A program made the position numbers and the translations under genes. The notes under the pieces were generated by a model, which did not search any database, had not been told where the DNA came from, and saw only the letters and a program-made list of their open reading frames with translations. Shown here in pieces: positions 35,638 through 43,550 of a DNA stretch of 64,000 nucleotides; position 1 is the first letter of the stretch; each line of letters begins with the position of its first letter. This DNA is from Mycobacterium haemophilum DSM 44634 (GTDB lineage Bacteria; Actinomycetota; Actinomycetes; Mycobacteriales; Mycobacteriaceae), in contig NZ_CP011883.2 in NCBI RefSeq assembly GCF_000340435.2, positions 2,092,687 to 2,156,686 on the forward strand, in the 5' to 3' direction.

Positions 35638-36283
35638 GCAACCTCGGGGGTTGGGGGGTGTCCCCCAACACACATTCGAGACGACTTCGTCCGAAACGGT
35701 GCATCGCGGCAACATTTTCGCGCTGCGCCGCGATCAGGTGCGGATGCCTGGTGGCCGCACTGTGGTGCGTGAGGTCGTCGAGCACTACGGAGCGGTCGCC
35801 ATTGTGGCGATGGACGACGACAACAACATCCCGATGATCTATCAGTACCGCCACACCTACGGTCGACGGCTGTGGGAACTGCCGGCGGGATTGCTCGACG
35901 TGGCAGGCGAGCCGCCGCACCTCAGTGCCGTCCGCGAGCTCAAGGAAGAGGTCGGCCTGCAAGCCAGCACCTGGCAGGTGCTGGTCGACCTCAACACTGC
36001 GCCGGGTTTCAGTGACGAATCGGTGCGGATCTATCTGGCCACCGGATTGACTGAAGTGGCGCGACCCGAAGCGCATGATGAAGAGGCCGACATGACCATG
36101 CGCTGGTATCCCATCGATGAGGCAGCCCGCCGGGTGTTCAGTGGCGAAATCGTCAATTCCATTGCTATTGCCGGGGTTTTAGCCGCCCATGCGGTGACCA
36201 CCGGGTTCGCGCAACCGCGCCCGCTGGACAGCCGGTGGATCGACAAGCCAACGGCGTTCGCGGCCCGAAAGGCCGCCCAGTGA
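35630..36283 (+). CDS. Nudix hydrolase, ADP-ribose pyrophosphatase type
   Basis: The 217-residue protein resembles Rv1700, an ADP-ribose/oxidised-nucleotide pyrophosphatase. The Nudix box is present as RELKEEVG (about 101-108) within a typical ADPRase surrounding (RLWELPAGLLDVAGEPP). GTG 35630, which overlaps the pyrG stop, gives an MAEQ start comparable to recalled Rv1700 (MAEHDFET). An upstream in-frame ATG at 35594 is possible. About ten residues after the start appear to be inserted relative to Rv1700 and are encoded by a G-rich hairpin, described separately. XerD overlaps its stop. Confidence 0.88.
   Translation: MAEQPRGLGGVPQHTFETTSSETVHRGNIFALRRDQVRMPGGRTVVREVVEHYGAVAIVAMDDDNNIPMIYQYRHTYGRRLWELPAGLLDVAGEPPHLSAVRELKEEVGLQASTWQVLVDLNTAPGFSDESVRIYLATGLTEVARPEAHDEEADMTMRWYPIDEAARRVFSGEIVNSIAIAGVLAAHAVTTGFAQPRPLDSRWIDKPTAFAARKAAQ
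35652..35671. repeat. G/C-rich hairpin inside the 5' end of the Nudix gene
   Basis: TTGGGGG and CCCCCAA face each other across a short GTGT loop (about 35653-35671), directly after the start of the Nudix gene and 15 bases past the pyrG stop. It codes for a Gly-Gly-Val-Pro stretch not recalled in M. tuberculosis Rv1700. As RNA it could attenuate or stall translation of the Nudix gene, or it may be a small inserted repeat. Confidence 0.65.
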
Positions 36284-37230
36284 CGGCGCTTGCGCTTCAG
36301 ACACAGCTGCAGGGCTACCTCGACCATCTGACCATCGAGCGCGGTGTAGCGGCAAACACGCTGAGCTCCTATCGCCGCGACCTGCGCCGCTATTCCAAGC
36401 ACCTGTCCGATCGTGGAATTCACGATCTGGCCAAGGTCGGTGAGGACGACGTTAGCGAGTTCCTGGTGGCACTGCGCCGCGGGGATCCCGACTCCGGCGC
36501 GGCCGCGCTGTCTGCGGTGTCGGCGGCGCGGGCGCTGATCGCAGTGCGCGGTTTGCATCGGTTCGCCGCCGCCGAAGGGCTGGCCGAATTGGATGTTGCG
36601 CGAGCGGTTCGACCGCCCACGCCGGGCCGTCGGCTGCCCAAGAGCCTGACGATTGACGAGGTGCTGGCTTTGCTGGAGGGTGCGGGCGGTGACAGTCCCG
36701 CCGACGGACCGCTGACCCTGCGCAACCGGGCGCTGCTGGAATTGTTGTACTCCACCGGATCCCGGATCTCTGAAGCCGTCGGGCTTGACGTCGACGACGT
36801 CGACACCCAGGCCAGGACGGTGTTGTTGCAGGGTAAGGGCAGCAAGCAGCGGTTAGTACCGGTGGGGCGCCCGGCTGTGCAAGCGCTGGACGCCTATCTG
36901 GTGCGGGGACGCTGCGAGCTGGCACGCCGAGGGACCGGAACGCTCGCAACGCCAGCTATCTTCCTCAATGCGCGCGGCGGCCGGTTATCGCGTCAAAGCG
37001 CATGGCAAGTTCTGCAGGATGCCGCCGAACGTGCCGGTATCACCTCGGGTGTGTCGCCGCATATGCTGCGGCATTCCTTTGCCACCCACCTACTCGAAGG
37101 TGGCGCCGACGTCCGGGTCGTGCAGGAACTACTGGGTCATGCCTCGGTCACGACAACGCAGATCTACACGTTGGTCACTGTCCACGCGCTACGCGAAGTG
37201 TGGGCCGGAGCCCACCCGAGGGCCAAATAG
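36280..37230 (+). CDS. xerD: Site-specific tyrosine recombinase XerD
   Basis: The 316-residue enzyme would resolve chromosome dimers at dif with XerC. An N-terminal SAM-like core-binding domain (about 5-95) precedes the catalytic domain. All catalytic residues are visible: Arg162 (STGSRISE), His261 and Arg264 (HMLRHSF), His287 (LLGHAS) and the nucleophile Tyr296 (TQIYTLV). It matches M. tuberculosis Rv1701 in length and place. GTG 36280 overlaps the Nudix stop (GTGA). Nothing around it looks like an integrated element, so this is the housekeeping enzyme and not a phage integrase. Confidence 0.93.
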   Translation: MTALALQTQLQGYLDHLTIERGVAANTLSSYRRDLRRYSKHLSDRGIHDLAKVGEDDVSEFLVALRRGDPDSGAAALSAVSAARALIAVRGLHRFAAAEGLAELDVARAVRPPTPGRRLPKSLTIDEVLALLEGAGGDSPADGPLTLRNRALLELLYSTGSRISEAVGLDVDDVDTQARTVLLQGKGSKQRLVPVGRPAVQALDAYLVRGRCELARRGTGTLATPAIFLNARGGRLSRQSAWQVLQDAAERAGITSGVSPHMLRHSFATHLLEGGADVRVVQELLGHASVTTTQIYTLVTVHALREVWAGAHPRAK

Positions 37231-37239
37231 TTCTGCGTT

Positions 37240-37992
37240 TTAGCCCAGGTATTCGGATTCCAGCACCAAGTCGGGCACCAGCGTCTGATATTCAAGGTGC
37301 GCTTTGTGCTCGGTGGTGTTCCACTGCGCGCCTTGCTGCTCGCGCATGTATTTGCGGTACTTCGGTGCGCCGGGAACCATGACATTGTCGGCGACCACGA
37401 TCGAGCCTCGATGTAGCCAGCCGCGATCGACAATGCTTTGTAGGTCGTCAAGGTAGACCTTCTTATCGTGGTCGAGGAACACGAAATCGAGAGTGCCAGT
37501 GGCGAATCCGTGCTTCGACGCTAACGCGTTCAGGGTGTATCCGCCGTCGCCGATGGTGCCGACCACGCACGTCACCCGGTCGGCCACGCCGGCATGTGCC
37601 CATATCTGTCGGGCGTTGGCGGCGTTGGCTTCGGCCAACTCGACGGAGTACACCTTGGCGTTAGGGGCGGCGCGGGCGATCCGCAGGGCGCCGTAGCCGC
37701 AGTAGGTGCCCAACTCCAACGCCAGTGCTGGGTTGGCGCGCCGCACTGCAGCATCGAGCAGGGGCCCTTTCTCGTCGCCGACGTTGATCAGCATCGACTT
37801 TTCATAGGCGAACCGGTCGATGGTGGCTAGCACGTCATCGATGTCGCCCACGCGGGCGTTGCGCAGCACGAAGTCGACGGCCGCTGCCTCGCGTCCGTCA
37901 CCGATCTGGCCCGTCGTGGTGATATTGCGAATCCCGGCAGCCATGCGCCAGACCGACCATCGCAGCGGAGCGATACGTCCTTTGAGGTTCAT
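37240..37992 (-). CDS. SAM-dependent O-methyltransferase (catechol/caffeoyl-CoA type)
   Basis: The 250-residue protein belongs to the class I O-methyltransferases, with the SAM motif LELGTYCGYGALRIA near residue 90, VYSVEL near 112 and the metal-binding DFVFLDHDK near 167. It agrees closely with recalled Rv1703c, annotated as a catechol O-methyltransferase; the true acceptor is unknown. ATG 37992 was chosen because AGGTGG is six bases upstream; the open frame extends much further without sense. It converges on xerD, with nine bases between the two stops. Confidence 0.9.
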   Translation of the reverse strand: MNLKGRIAPLRWSVWRMAAGIRNITTTGQIGDGREAAAVDFVLRNARVGDIDDVLATIDRFAYEKSMLINVGDEKGPLLDAAVRRANPALALELGTYCGYGALRIARAAPNAKVYSVELAEANAANARQIWAHAGVADRVTCVVGTIGDGGYTLNALASKHGFATGTLDFVFLDHDKKVYLDDLQSIVDRGWLHRGSIVVADNVMVPGAPKYRKYMREQQGAQWNTTEHKAHLEYQTLVPDLVLESEYLG

Positions 37993-38178
37993 CGAGCACC
38001 ACCTTAGTTGGGTTGGCCGGACGCCGGGATGAGTATGACCTTGCGAGGAATCGACGCCACAATCCGATACGCTCCCGTCGGGGGTGGGTGGGGCAAACAC
38101 CGAGTTGGCTTGGTGTTTCGTTGTATCGATCGTACTTACCCAGTCGGGATTGTCGGGATTGGTGGATGGGGGCGTCTG

Positions 38179-38886
38179 GTGACTAGTTTTCTGGCGTTGT
38201 CGCCGGAAGATCATTCGGTGCGGATGTTCACCGGGGTGGGGTCGGGATCGTTGTTCACCGCGGCGGCGGCGTGGGACAGTTTGGCTGCAGACCTGGAGTT
38301 GTCGGCGGCGTCGTTCAAGTCGGTGATTGAGGGCTTGTCGGCGAGTGGATTGTGGTTGGGGCCGGCGTCTGTCGCGATGACAGCGGTTGCGGGGCGGTAT
38401 TTGGGTTGGTTGATGACGACAGCGGCGTGTGCTGAACAGTTGGCAGTTAACGCCCGGATGGGGGCCGAGGTATTTGAGGCCGCACGGGCGGCGACGGTGC
38501 CTCCGGCGGTGGTGGCGACGAATCGCGAGCTATTGATGTCGTTGGTGGCGACCAATGTGCTGAGTCAAAACAGTCCAGCGATCGCGGCTACTGATGCTGA
38601 GTACGGGCAAATGTGGGCTCAGAATGTGGCGGCGATGATGCGCTACGAGACTGAGGTGGACGCGCTGGAAGCGGCGGTGCGGCCGTTTAACCCACCGCCG
38701 TCCCAAGCACCGCCCCCGGTGGGGCCAGAGACAGCGAACTTATTTGGTGGTGAAAGTGTGTCGGCGACATTGTCGTCGGCGCTGGCGGGTGCAGTGTCGG
38801 CGGCGGTGGGGCGGGCGCGTTCGTTGGGCGGCATGATGTCGGTACCGCCGTCGTGGTCGTTTTGCGGTGAGGATTTTCTGGGGTGA
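38179..38886 (+). CDS. PPE family protein, SVP subgroup, with altered PPE motif
   Basis: The 235-residue protein has the PPE domain in full (about 1-165): SLFTAAAAWDSLAADLE, the WLGPAS motif, and TVPPAVVATNRELLMSLVATN. The defining Pro-Pro-Glu near the start reads SPE (ALSPEDHS). The C-terminus carries GGMMSVPPSW, the SVP motif, then GEDFLG, so the variable middle of usual SVP proteins (about 380-400 residues) is almost gone. PPE proteins pair with PE proteins and leave the cell through type VII secretion. GTG 38179 was chosen because the PPE domain starts there; a ribosome-binding site is not clear. The PE-PPE gene 116 bases downstream may be its partner. Confidence 0.85.
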   Translation: MTSFLALSPEDHSVRMFTGVGSGSLFTAAAAWDSLAADLELSAASFKSVIEGLSASGLWLGPASVAMTAVAGRYLGWLMTTAACAEQLAVNARMGAEVFEAARAATVPPAVVATNRELLMSLVATNVLSQNSPAIAATDAEYGQMWAQNVAAMMRYETEVDALEAAVRPFNPPPSQAPPPVGPETANLFGGESVSATLSSALAGAVSAAVGRARSLGGMMSVPPSWSFCGEDFLG

Positions 38887-39002
38887 TACCAGTTGGATTT
38901 AATACCGACCGCGATGCGTTTTTCCCGGGTTTTCGCGTCTGGTGCGTGAGTAAATTGCGCTGGTTGTGTGTGTGACGGTCTTTGGCCGGTCGGGGGAGGG
39001 TT

Positions 39003-40529
39003 ATGTCGTTTGTAACTGTCGCATCGGACGCCGTGGAAACGGCGGCCGAGGATTTGTCGGGTGTTGTTTCCACGATCGAATCGGCTAGCACTAGGGCGGC
39101 GCCGGCCACCACGATGGTGTTGCCTCCGGCCGCTGACTCGGTGTCGACACGACTGGCCGCGCTGTTCAACGAGCATGGGCAGGTCTATCAGTCGGTCAGC
39201 ACTCAAGCGGTGACGCTTTATGAGGAATTCGTTGACACACTATCTGTTTCGGGCGGTTCATACGCGGAAAGCGAAGAAGCGAACGTTTTGGCGCTGCAGC
39301 CGCCGCTAGGGCGTGCGCCGTTGAGCGCCACTAGGGTTAGCGGTCGGGGCCTGACTTCGATATCGACGTTGTTGGCCGAGGATGAGGTCACCGCGTTGAT
39401 CATGGGCGGCACCATGAACCCGCTACCTGATGCCGGGTACGTGAGGCAGATCAACAACGCCTTTATCCAGACCGGCTTTCCAGGGGCCGTCCCGCGAGGC
39501 GTGTTCACCCCTGAACAATTCTGGCCGGTTACTCCCCACCTCGGTAACCTGACGTTCAATCGGTCTGTCGCCGAAGGCGTACGTCTGCTAGACACCGCAG
39601 TCGACACGGAATTGTCGTCGGGAAATCCGGCCGTCGTTTTCGGCTACTCGCAGAGCGCGACGATAGCCCACAACTACATCAATTCGCTGGTTGCGGTGGG
39701 TTCGCCATATCCCGATGACATCTCCTTTATGATGGTGGGCAGTCCCAATAACCCGGTCGGCGGGCTGCTCTCGCGCTTTCCTGGCTTTCACATCCCATTC
39801 CTGGACGTGCCGTTCAATGGTGCGACGTCGGCAAATATTCCGTATCAGACATCCATTTACACGGCCCAGTACGACGGCATCGCCCACGCCCCACAATTCC
39901 CACTCAACGTGCTGTCAGACATCAACGCCGTCATGGGTTATTTCTCGGTGCACATGGACTATCCGAATCTCTTGGCGGACCAGGTTGCCAACGCGGTGCC
40001 GTTGCCGACATCTCCCGGTTATACGGGCAATACCAACTACTACATGTTCTTGACCCAGGACCTGCCGCTGCTCCAGCCGATTCGTGCCATCCCGTATATC
40101 GGTCCGCCGATCGCCGACCTGCTCCAGCCACAGCTGCGAGTGCTCGTCGACTTGGGCTACGCCGACTTCGGTCCGGGCGGCAACTATGCCGATATCCCCA
40201 CCCCGGCCGGTCTACTAGCGATCCCCGATCCGTTCGCTGTCACCTACTACCTGATCAAAGGGGGCTTACAAGCAGCCTATGGTGCCGCGGTGGACATAGG
40301 GGTGCAGGCCGGGTTGATTGGGCCGGAGTGGTTCCCGACCAGCTACCCGTGGGTCCCGTCGATAAACCCGGGGCTACATTTCTACTGGGGCCAGTCGCAG
40401 GTGACGCTGCTATCTGTGCTAAGTGGCCTTCTTGGGCAGATGCTGTATTGGATCCCACCGTATGTCTTTGAGTGGTTTGGGTTTGACCCTGTTTGGTGGA
40501 CAGGGGTACAAACGGGACAAGCTGCCTAA
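39003..40529 (+). CDS. PE family protein with PE-PPE domain (serine hydrolase fold)
   Basis: The 508-residue protein has a PE domain (about 1-95: MSFVTVASDAVETAAEDL, then NEHGQVYQSVS) and a PE-PPE domain (PF08237, about 150-380) with an alpha/beta hydrolase fold. The nucleophile elbow is GYSQS with Ser216; Asp and His candidates lie in QYDGIAHAPQFP. Some members act as esterases or make trehalose lipids. The Pro-Glu dipeptide that names the family is Ser-Asp here (ASDAV). Type VII secretion with the upstream PPE protein is expected. A strong GGGGGAGGG sits before ATG 39003. Confidence 0.9.
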   Translation: MSFVTVASDAVETAAEDLSGVVSTIESASTRAAPATTMVLPPAADSVSTRLAALFNEHGQVYQSVSTQAVTLYEEFVDTLSVSGGSYAESEEANVLALQPPLGRAPLSATRVSGRGLTSISTLLAEDEVTALIMGGTMNPLPDAGYVRQINNAFIQTGFPGAVPRGVFTPEQFWPVTPHLGNLTFNRSVAEGVRLLDTAVDTELSSGNPAVVFGYSQSATIAHNYINSLVAVGSPYPDDISFMMVGSPNNPVGGLLSRFPGFHIPFLDVPFNGATSANIPYQTSIYTAQYDGIAHAPQFPLNVLSDINAVMGYFSVHMDYPNLLADQVANAVPLPTSPGYTGNTNYYMFLTQDLPLLQPIRAIPYIGPPIADLLQPQLRVLVDLGYADFGPGGNYADIPTPAGLLAIPDPFAVTYYLIKGGLQAAYGAAVDIGVQAGLIGPEWFPTSYPWVPSINPGLHFYWGQSQVTLLSVLSGLLGQMLYWIPPYVFEWFGFDPVWWTGVQTGQAA

Positions 40530-41012
40530 GTGGGTCGTGTCCTGACGCGGTACAAAAGACGCGCAGGATCAGGACGCGATCTCGAAATCGACTGTCTCAC
40601 AACTACGCCAAGCAATCAATATTGAGGACCTCCTAACCGGCCCGGTCCACAGCTCGCGAGATGACCCACTCACCAGGCAGCGATGAAGGTCATGCTGACC
40701 GATCGCGTGGGCTACCATCGCTCATGCAGTCCTGTGTTACTCGAAAGATGATGACTAGAGCGATGTTTGGCGTTTGGTGCCGAACCGGTCGGCTGTCCAT
40801 TCGGCCAGGGGATCATGGCGGCCAACGACGGTTCATGCACTGTGACCCGCCAAACCACGACAGCTCCAGACACGCCTCGTCGTGCTGGGCGCAGGCCGCC
40901 GTCAGGACCAACTGGCTAGGTTGCCTGCGGGTCTCCCAGCTCGGGCGCGGACAGACGTTAGACTTCCTGCGATGCCCACTGTGATGCCTATCCCGACGAG
41001 TCGTAACCGGCA
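40530..41012. other. Intergenic region between PE-PPE gene and parA
   Basis: About 480 bases with no supported gene. An inverted repeat GTCCTGA ... TCAGGAC (about 40541-40579) just after the stop may end transcription. The frame 40661-40984 (+) has low-quality sequence with many Arg, Ser and Cys and no start signal. In M. tuberculosis a SulP-type transporter gene precedes parA; no trace of it is visible here. Confidence 0.5.
40541..40579 (+). terminator. Possible terminator after the PE-PPE gene
   Basis: GTCCTGA at about 40541 is matched by TCAGGAC ending at about 40579, with further GCG/CGC complementarity inside, giving a long stem around an A-rich loop (TACAAAAGA). No T-run follows, which is usual for mycobacterial terminators. 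It begins 12 bases after the stop codon. Confidence 0.4.
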
Positions 41013-41876
41013 ATGACCGATCACGCCGACAGCGTCGTCGAGATCGGCCTGACCGGACGGCCGCCGCGAGCCATCCCAGAGCCCAGGCCGCGCAGCTCAC
41101 ACGGTCCGGCGAAGGTCGTCGCGATGTGCAACCAGAAAGGCGGCGTCGGGAAAACCACATCGACGATCAACCTGGGCGCCGCTCTCACTGAATTCGGCCG
41201 GCGGGTGCTGCTGGTGGACATAGACCCGCAGGGCGCACTGTCGGCGGGCCTTGGCGTACCGCATTACGAACTGGACCGGACGATCCACAACCTGCTGGTG
41301 GAGCCACGGGTATCGATCGACGACGTGCTGATCCACACCCGGGTAAGGCACTTGGATCTGATACCCAGCAATATCGACCTGTCGGCCGCCGAGATCCAGT
41401 TGGTCAACGAGGTGGGGCGGGAGCAGACTTTGGCGCGAGCGTTGCACCCGGTGCTGGACCGCTACGACTATGTGCTGATCGACTGCCAGCCTTCGTTGGG
41501 CCTGCTCACCGTTAACGGGCTGGCGTGCGCGGAGGGCGTAGTTATCCCGACGGAGTGCGAATTCTTCTCGCTGCGCGGGCTGGCGCTGCTGACCGACACT
41601 GTCGACAAGGTGCGCGATCGGCTCAACCCGAAGCTGGAAATCAGCGGCATTCTGATCACTCGATATGACCCGCGCACCGTCAACGCACGCGAAGTCATGG
41701 CGCGCGTCGTGGAGCGGTTCGGCGACCTGGTCTTTGACACCGTGATCACTCGTACGGTCCGTTTTCCCGAGACCAGTGTTGCGGGTGAACCCATCACCAC
41801 CTGGGCGCCGAAATCGGGCGGCGCCATGGCCTACCGCGCGTTGGCCCGCGAGTTCATCGACCGATTCGGCGCGTGA
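41013..41876 (+). CDS. ParA/Soj-type ATPase
   Basis: The 287-residue Walker-type ATPase has the deviant Walker A motif QKGGVGKT at 41-48 with the extra lysine, VLLVDIDPQG near 70 and VLIDCQPSLG near 156. It resembles recalled Rv1708, the ParA-like protein next to scpA and scpB. It is not the chromosomal parA of the origin region and has no parB neighbour. The function is probably in chromosome organisation with the condensin factors encoded downstream. ATG 41013 is used; scpA starts with GTG overlapping the stop (GTGA), so the genes are coupled. Confidence 0.92.
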   Translation: MTDHADSVVEIGLTGRPPRAIPEPRPRSSHGPAKVVAMCNQKGGVGKTTSTINLGAALTEFGRRVLLVDIDPQGALSAGLGVPHYELDRTIHNLLVEPRVSIDDVLIHTRVRHLDLIPSNIDLSAAEIQLVNEVGREQTLARALHPVLDRYDYVLIDCQPSLGLLTVNGLACAEGVVIPTECEFFSLRGLALLTDTVDKVRDRLNPKLEISGILITRYDPRTVNAREVMARVVERFGDLVFDTVITRTVRFPETSVAGEPITTWAPKSGGAMAYRALAREFIDRFGA

Positions 41877-42769
41877 ACGGCACAGTTAATGGCGAGGCGG
41901 TACAGCAGAACGGCTGTCCGAACGGTTTTCAAGTCCGGCTCACCAACTTCGAGGGGCCGTTCGATCTGCTGCTGCAGCTGATCTTCGCGCACCGCCTCGA
42001 TGTCACCGAGGTCGCGCTGCACCAGGTCACTGACGACTTCATTGCGTACACCCGTCAGATCGGCTCCCAGCTGGGCCTCGAGGAGACCACAGCGTTCCTG
42101 GTGATCGCCGCGACCCTGCTCGATCTCAAAGCGGCCCGGCTGTTGCCGGCCGGGCAGGTCGAGGACGAAGAGGACCTGGCGCTACTGGAAGTTCGCGACC
42201 TGCTGTTCGCCCGACTGCTGCAATACCGCGCGTTCAAGCATGTCGCGCAGATCTTCGCCGAACTGGAGGCCACCGCGCTGCGCAGCTATCCGCGCGCGGT
42301 TTCGCTGGAAGAGCGGTACGCGAGTCTACTTCCCGAGGTGATGCTCGGCGTCGACGCCGAGCGGTTCGCTGAGATCGCCGCGGTCGCGTTCACTCCCCGG
42401 CCGGTACCGATTGTGGACACCGGGCACTTGCACGAGCTGAAAGTCTCGGTTCCCGAGCAGGCCAAACGATTGCTAGCGATGCTTGAAGCACGGGGCTGCG
42501 GCCAATGGGCCTCATTTTCTGAATTGGTCGCCGACTGCCAGGAGCCGATCGAGGTCGTCGGGCGCTTCCTGGCGCTGCTCGAACTATATCGGGCTCGGGC
42601 GGTAGCATTCGAGCAGTCCGAGCCACTTGGCGCGCTCCAGGTTTCCTGGACCGGGGAACGGCCGACCCGCGCCGACGACGATGCAGAGCGCAGCGATGAA
42701 GAGGAGTGGCGCCTAGGCACCGCCGACGACGATGCAGAGCGCAGCGATGAGGAGGAGCGGCGCTCGTGA
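41873..42769 (+). CDS. scpA: Segregation and condensation protein A
   Basis: ScpA is the kleisin subunit that bridges SMC heads with ScpB. The 298-residue protein has the N-terminal kleisin signature FQVRLTNFEGPFDLLLQLI (about 19-37), the LEETTAFLVIAATLLDLKAARLLP-type second helix region and the C-terminal winged-helix part ending near residue 262. The last 35 residues are encoded by two MIRU-type repeats and read as repeated acidic blocks (DDDAERSDEEE). GTG 41873 overlaps the parA stop. The scpB start is 34 bases downstream. Confidence 0.93.
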   Translation: MNGTVNGEAVQQNGCPNGFQVRLTNFEGPFDLLLQLIFAHRLDVTEVALHQVTDDFIAYTRQIGSQLGLEETTAFLVIAATLLDLKAARLLPAGQVEDEEDLALLEVRDLLFARLLQYRAFKHVAQIFAELEATALRSYPRAVSLEERYASLLPEVMLGVDAERFAEIAAVAFTPRPVPIVDTGHLHELKVSVPEQAKRLLAMLEARGCGQWASFSELVADCQEPIEVVGRFLALLELYRARAVAFEQSEPLGALQVSWTGERPTRADDDAERSDEEEWRLGTADDDAERSDEEERRS

Positions 42770-42854
42770 CCCGCGAAGCCTTGGTAGAAGTGCAAGACGA
42801 ATCATGACCCGCGCCGACGACGATGCAGAGCGCAGCGATGAGGAGGAGCGGCGC
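42668..42854 (+). repeat. MIRU-type repeats, three 45-base copies
   Basis: Copies lie at 42668-42712, 42719-42763 and 42810-42854. Each contains GACGATGCAGAGCGCAGCGA followed by TGAGGAGGAGCGGCGC; copy 1 has two changes (GAAGAGGAGTGG). This is the core of the mycobacterial interspersed repetitive unit known in the M. tuberculosis group. Copies 1 and 2 form the end of scpA, copy 3 the start of scpB, and the spacer between copies 2 and 3 contains the scpA stop and the scpB ATG, which fits the known habit of MIRUs to carry stop and start codons at their edges. Confidence 0.88.
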
Positions 42855-43550
42855 TTGACTCACGAAATGCCCGATCTCGACCTGGACTCTGGAATCCCTG
42901 ATATCGCTGAGGCGCCGGAGCTCGATGCCGACGAACTCGGCTGTGTGTTGGAGGCGCTGTTGTTAGTGGTGGACACCCCGGTGACCGTCGAGGCACTGGC
43001 TGCGGCCACCGAGCAACCTGTCTACCGGATCGCTGCGAAACTGCGGCTGATAGCCGATGAACTCGCCGAACGCGACAGCGGCATCGATCTGCGGCACTCA
43101 GCTGAGGGCTGGAGGTTGTACACCCGTGCCCGATTTGCACCCTATGTCGAGAGGCTGCTGCTGGACGGCGCGCGAACCAAGCTGACCCGCGCCGCGCTCG
43201 AGACACTGGCCGTGGTGGCCTACCGTCAGCCCGTGACGCGGGCGCGGGTGAGTGCGGTTCGTGGTGTCAATGTGGACGCCGTCATGCGCACCTTGTTGGC
43301 ACGCGGCCTGATCACCGAGGTTGGTCCCGACCCCGACTCCGGCGCGGTGATGTTCGCGACCACCGAGCTGTTTTTGGAGCGCTTGGGGTTGACCTCACTG
43401 GGCGAGTTGCCGGACATCGCACCGCTGCTTCCCGACGTCGACACCATCGAAGACCTGAGCGAGTCCCTGGACAACGAGCCACGTTTCATCAAACTCACCG
43501 GCGGCCAAGTGCCCGAGCAGCCACTGTCGTTCGACGTGGACCAGGATTGA
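42804..43550 (+). CDS. scpB: Segregation and condensation protein B
   Basis: ScpB binds ScpA and stabilises the SMC complex. The 248-residue protein shows the double winged-helix fold: LGCVLEALLLVVDTPVTVEALA (about 43-65), GWRLYTRARFAPYVERLL, and the conserved RAALETLAVVAYRQPVTRARVSAVRGV region (about 131-157). ATG 42804 lies at the edge of a MIRU copy and would add an N-terminal RADDDAERSDEEERR block; a TTG at 42855 or ATG in HEMPDL could also be the true start. The acidic C-terminus ends FDVDQD. The pseudouridine synthase start shares the A of the stop (TGATG). Confidence 0.92.
   Translation: MTRADDDAERSDEEERRLTHEMPDLDLDSGIPDIAEAPELDADELGCVLEALLLVVDTPVTVEALAAATEQPVYRIAAKLRLIADELAERDSGIDLRHSAEGWRLYTRARFAPYVERLLLDGARTKLTRAALETLAVVAYRQPVTRARVSAVRGVNVDAVMRTLLARGLITEVGPDPDSGAVMFATTELFLERLGLTSLGELPDIAPLLPDVDTIEDLSESLDNEPRFIKLTGGQVPEQPLSFDVDQD

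Noticed and set aside
36280..37230. Tyrosine recombinase as the integrase of a mobile element
   Set aside because: It matches XerD in length, motifs and conserved place between the Nudix gene and the O-methyltransferase, with no attachment-site repeats or phage genes nearby.
40661..40984. Small gene between PE-PPE and parA
   Set aside because: Composition is Arg/Ser/Cys-rich and irregular, there is no ribosome-binding site and no recognisable sequence.
42668..42854. Short CRISPR array
   Set aside because: The repeats are long, unevenly spaced, coding on both sides and match the MIRU core; there are no spacers of equal length and no cas genes.
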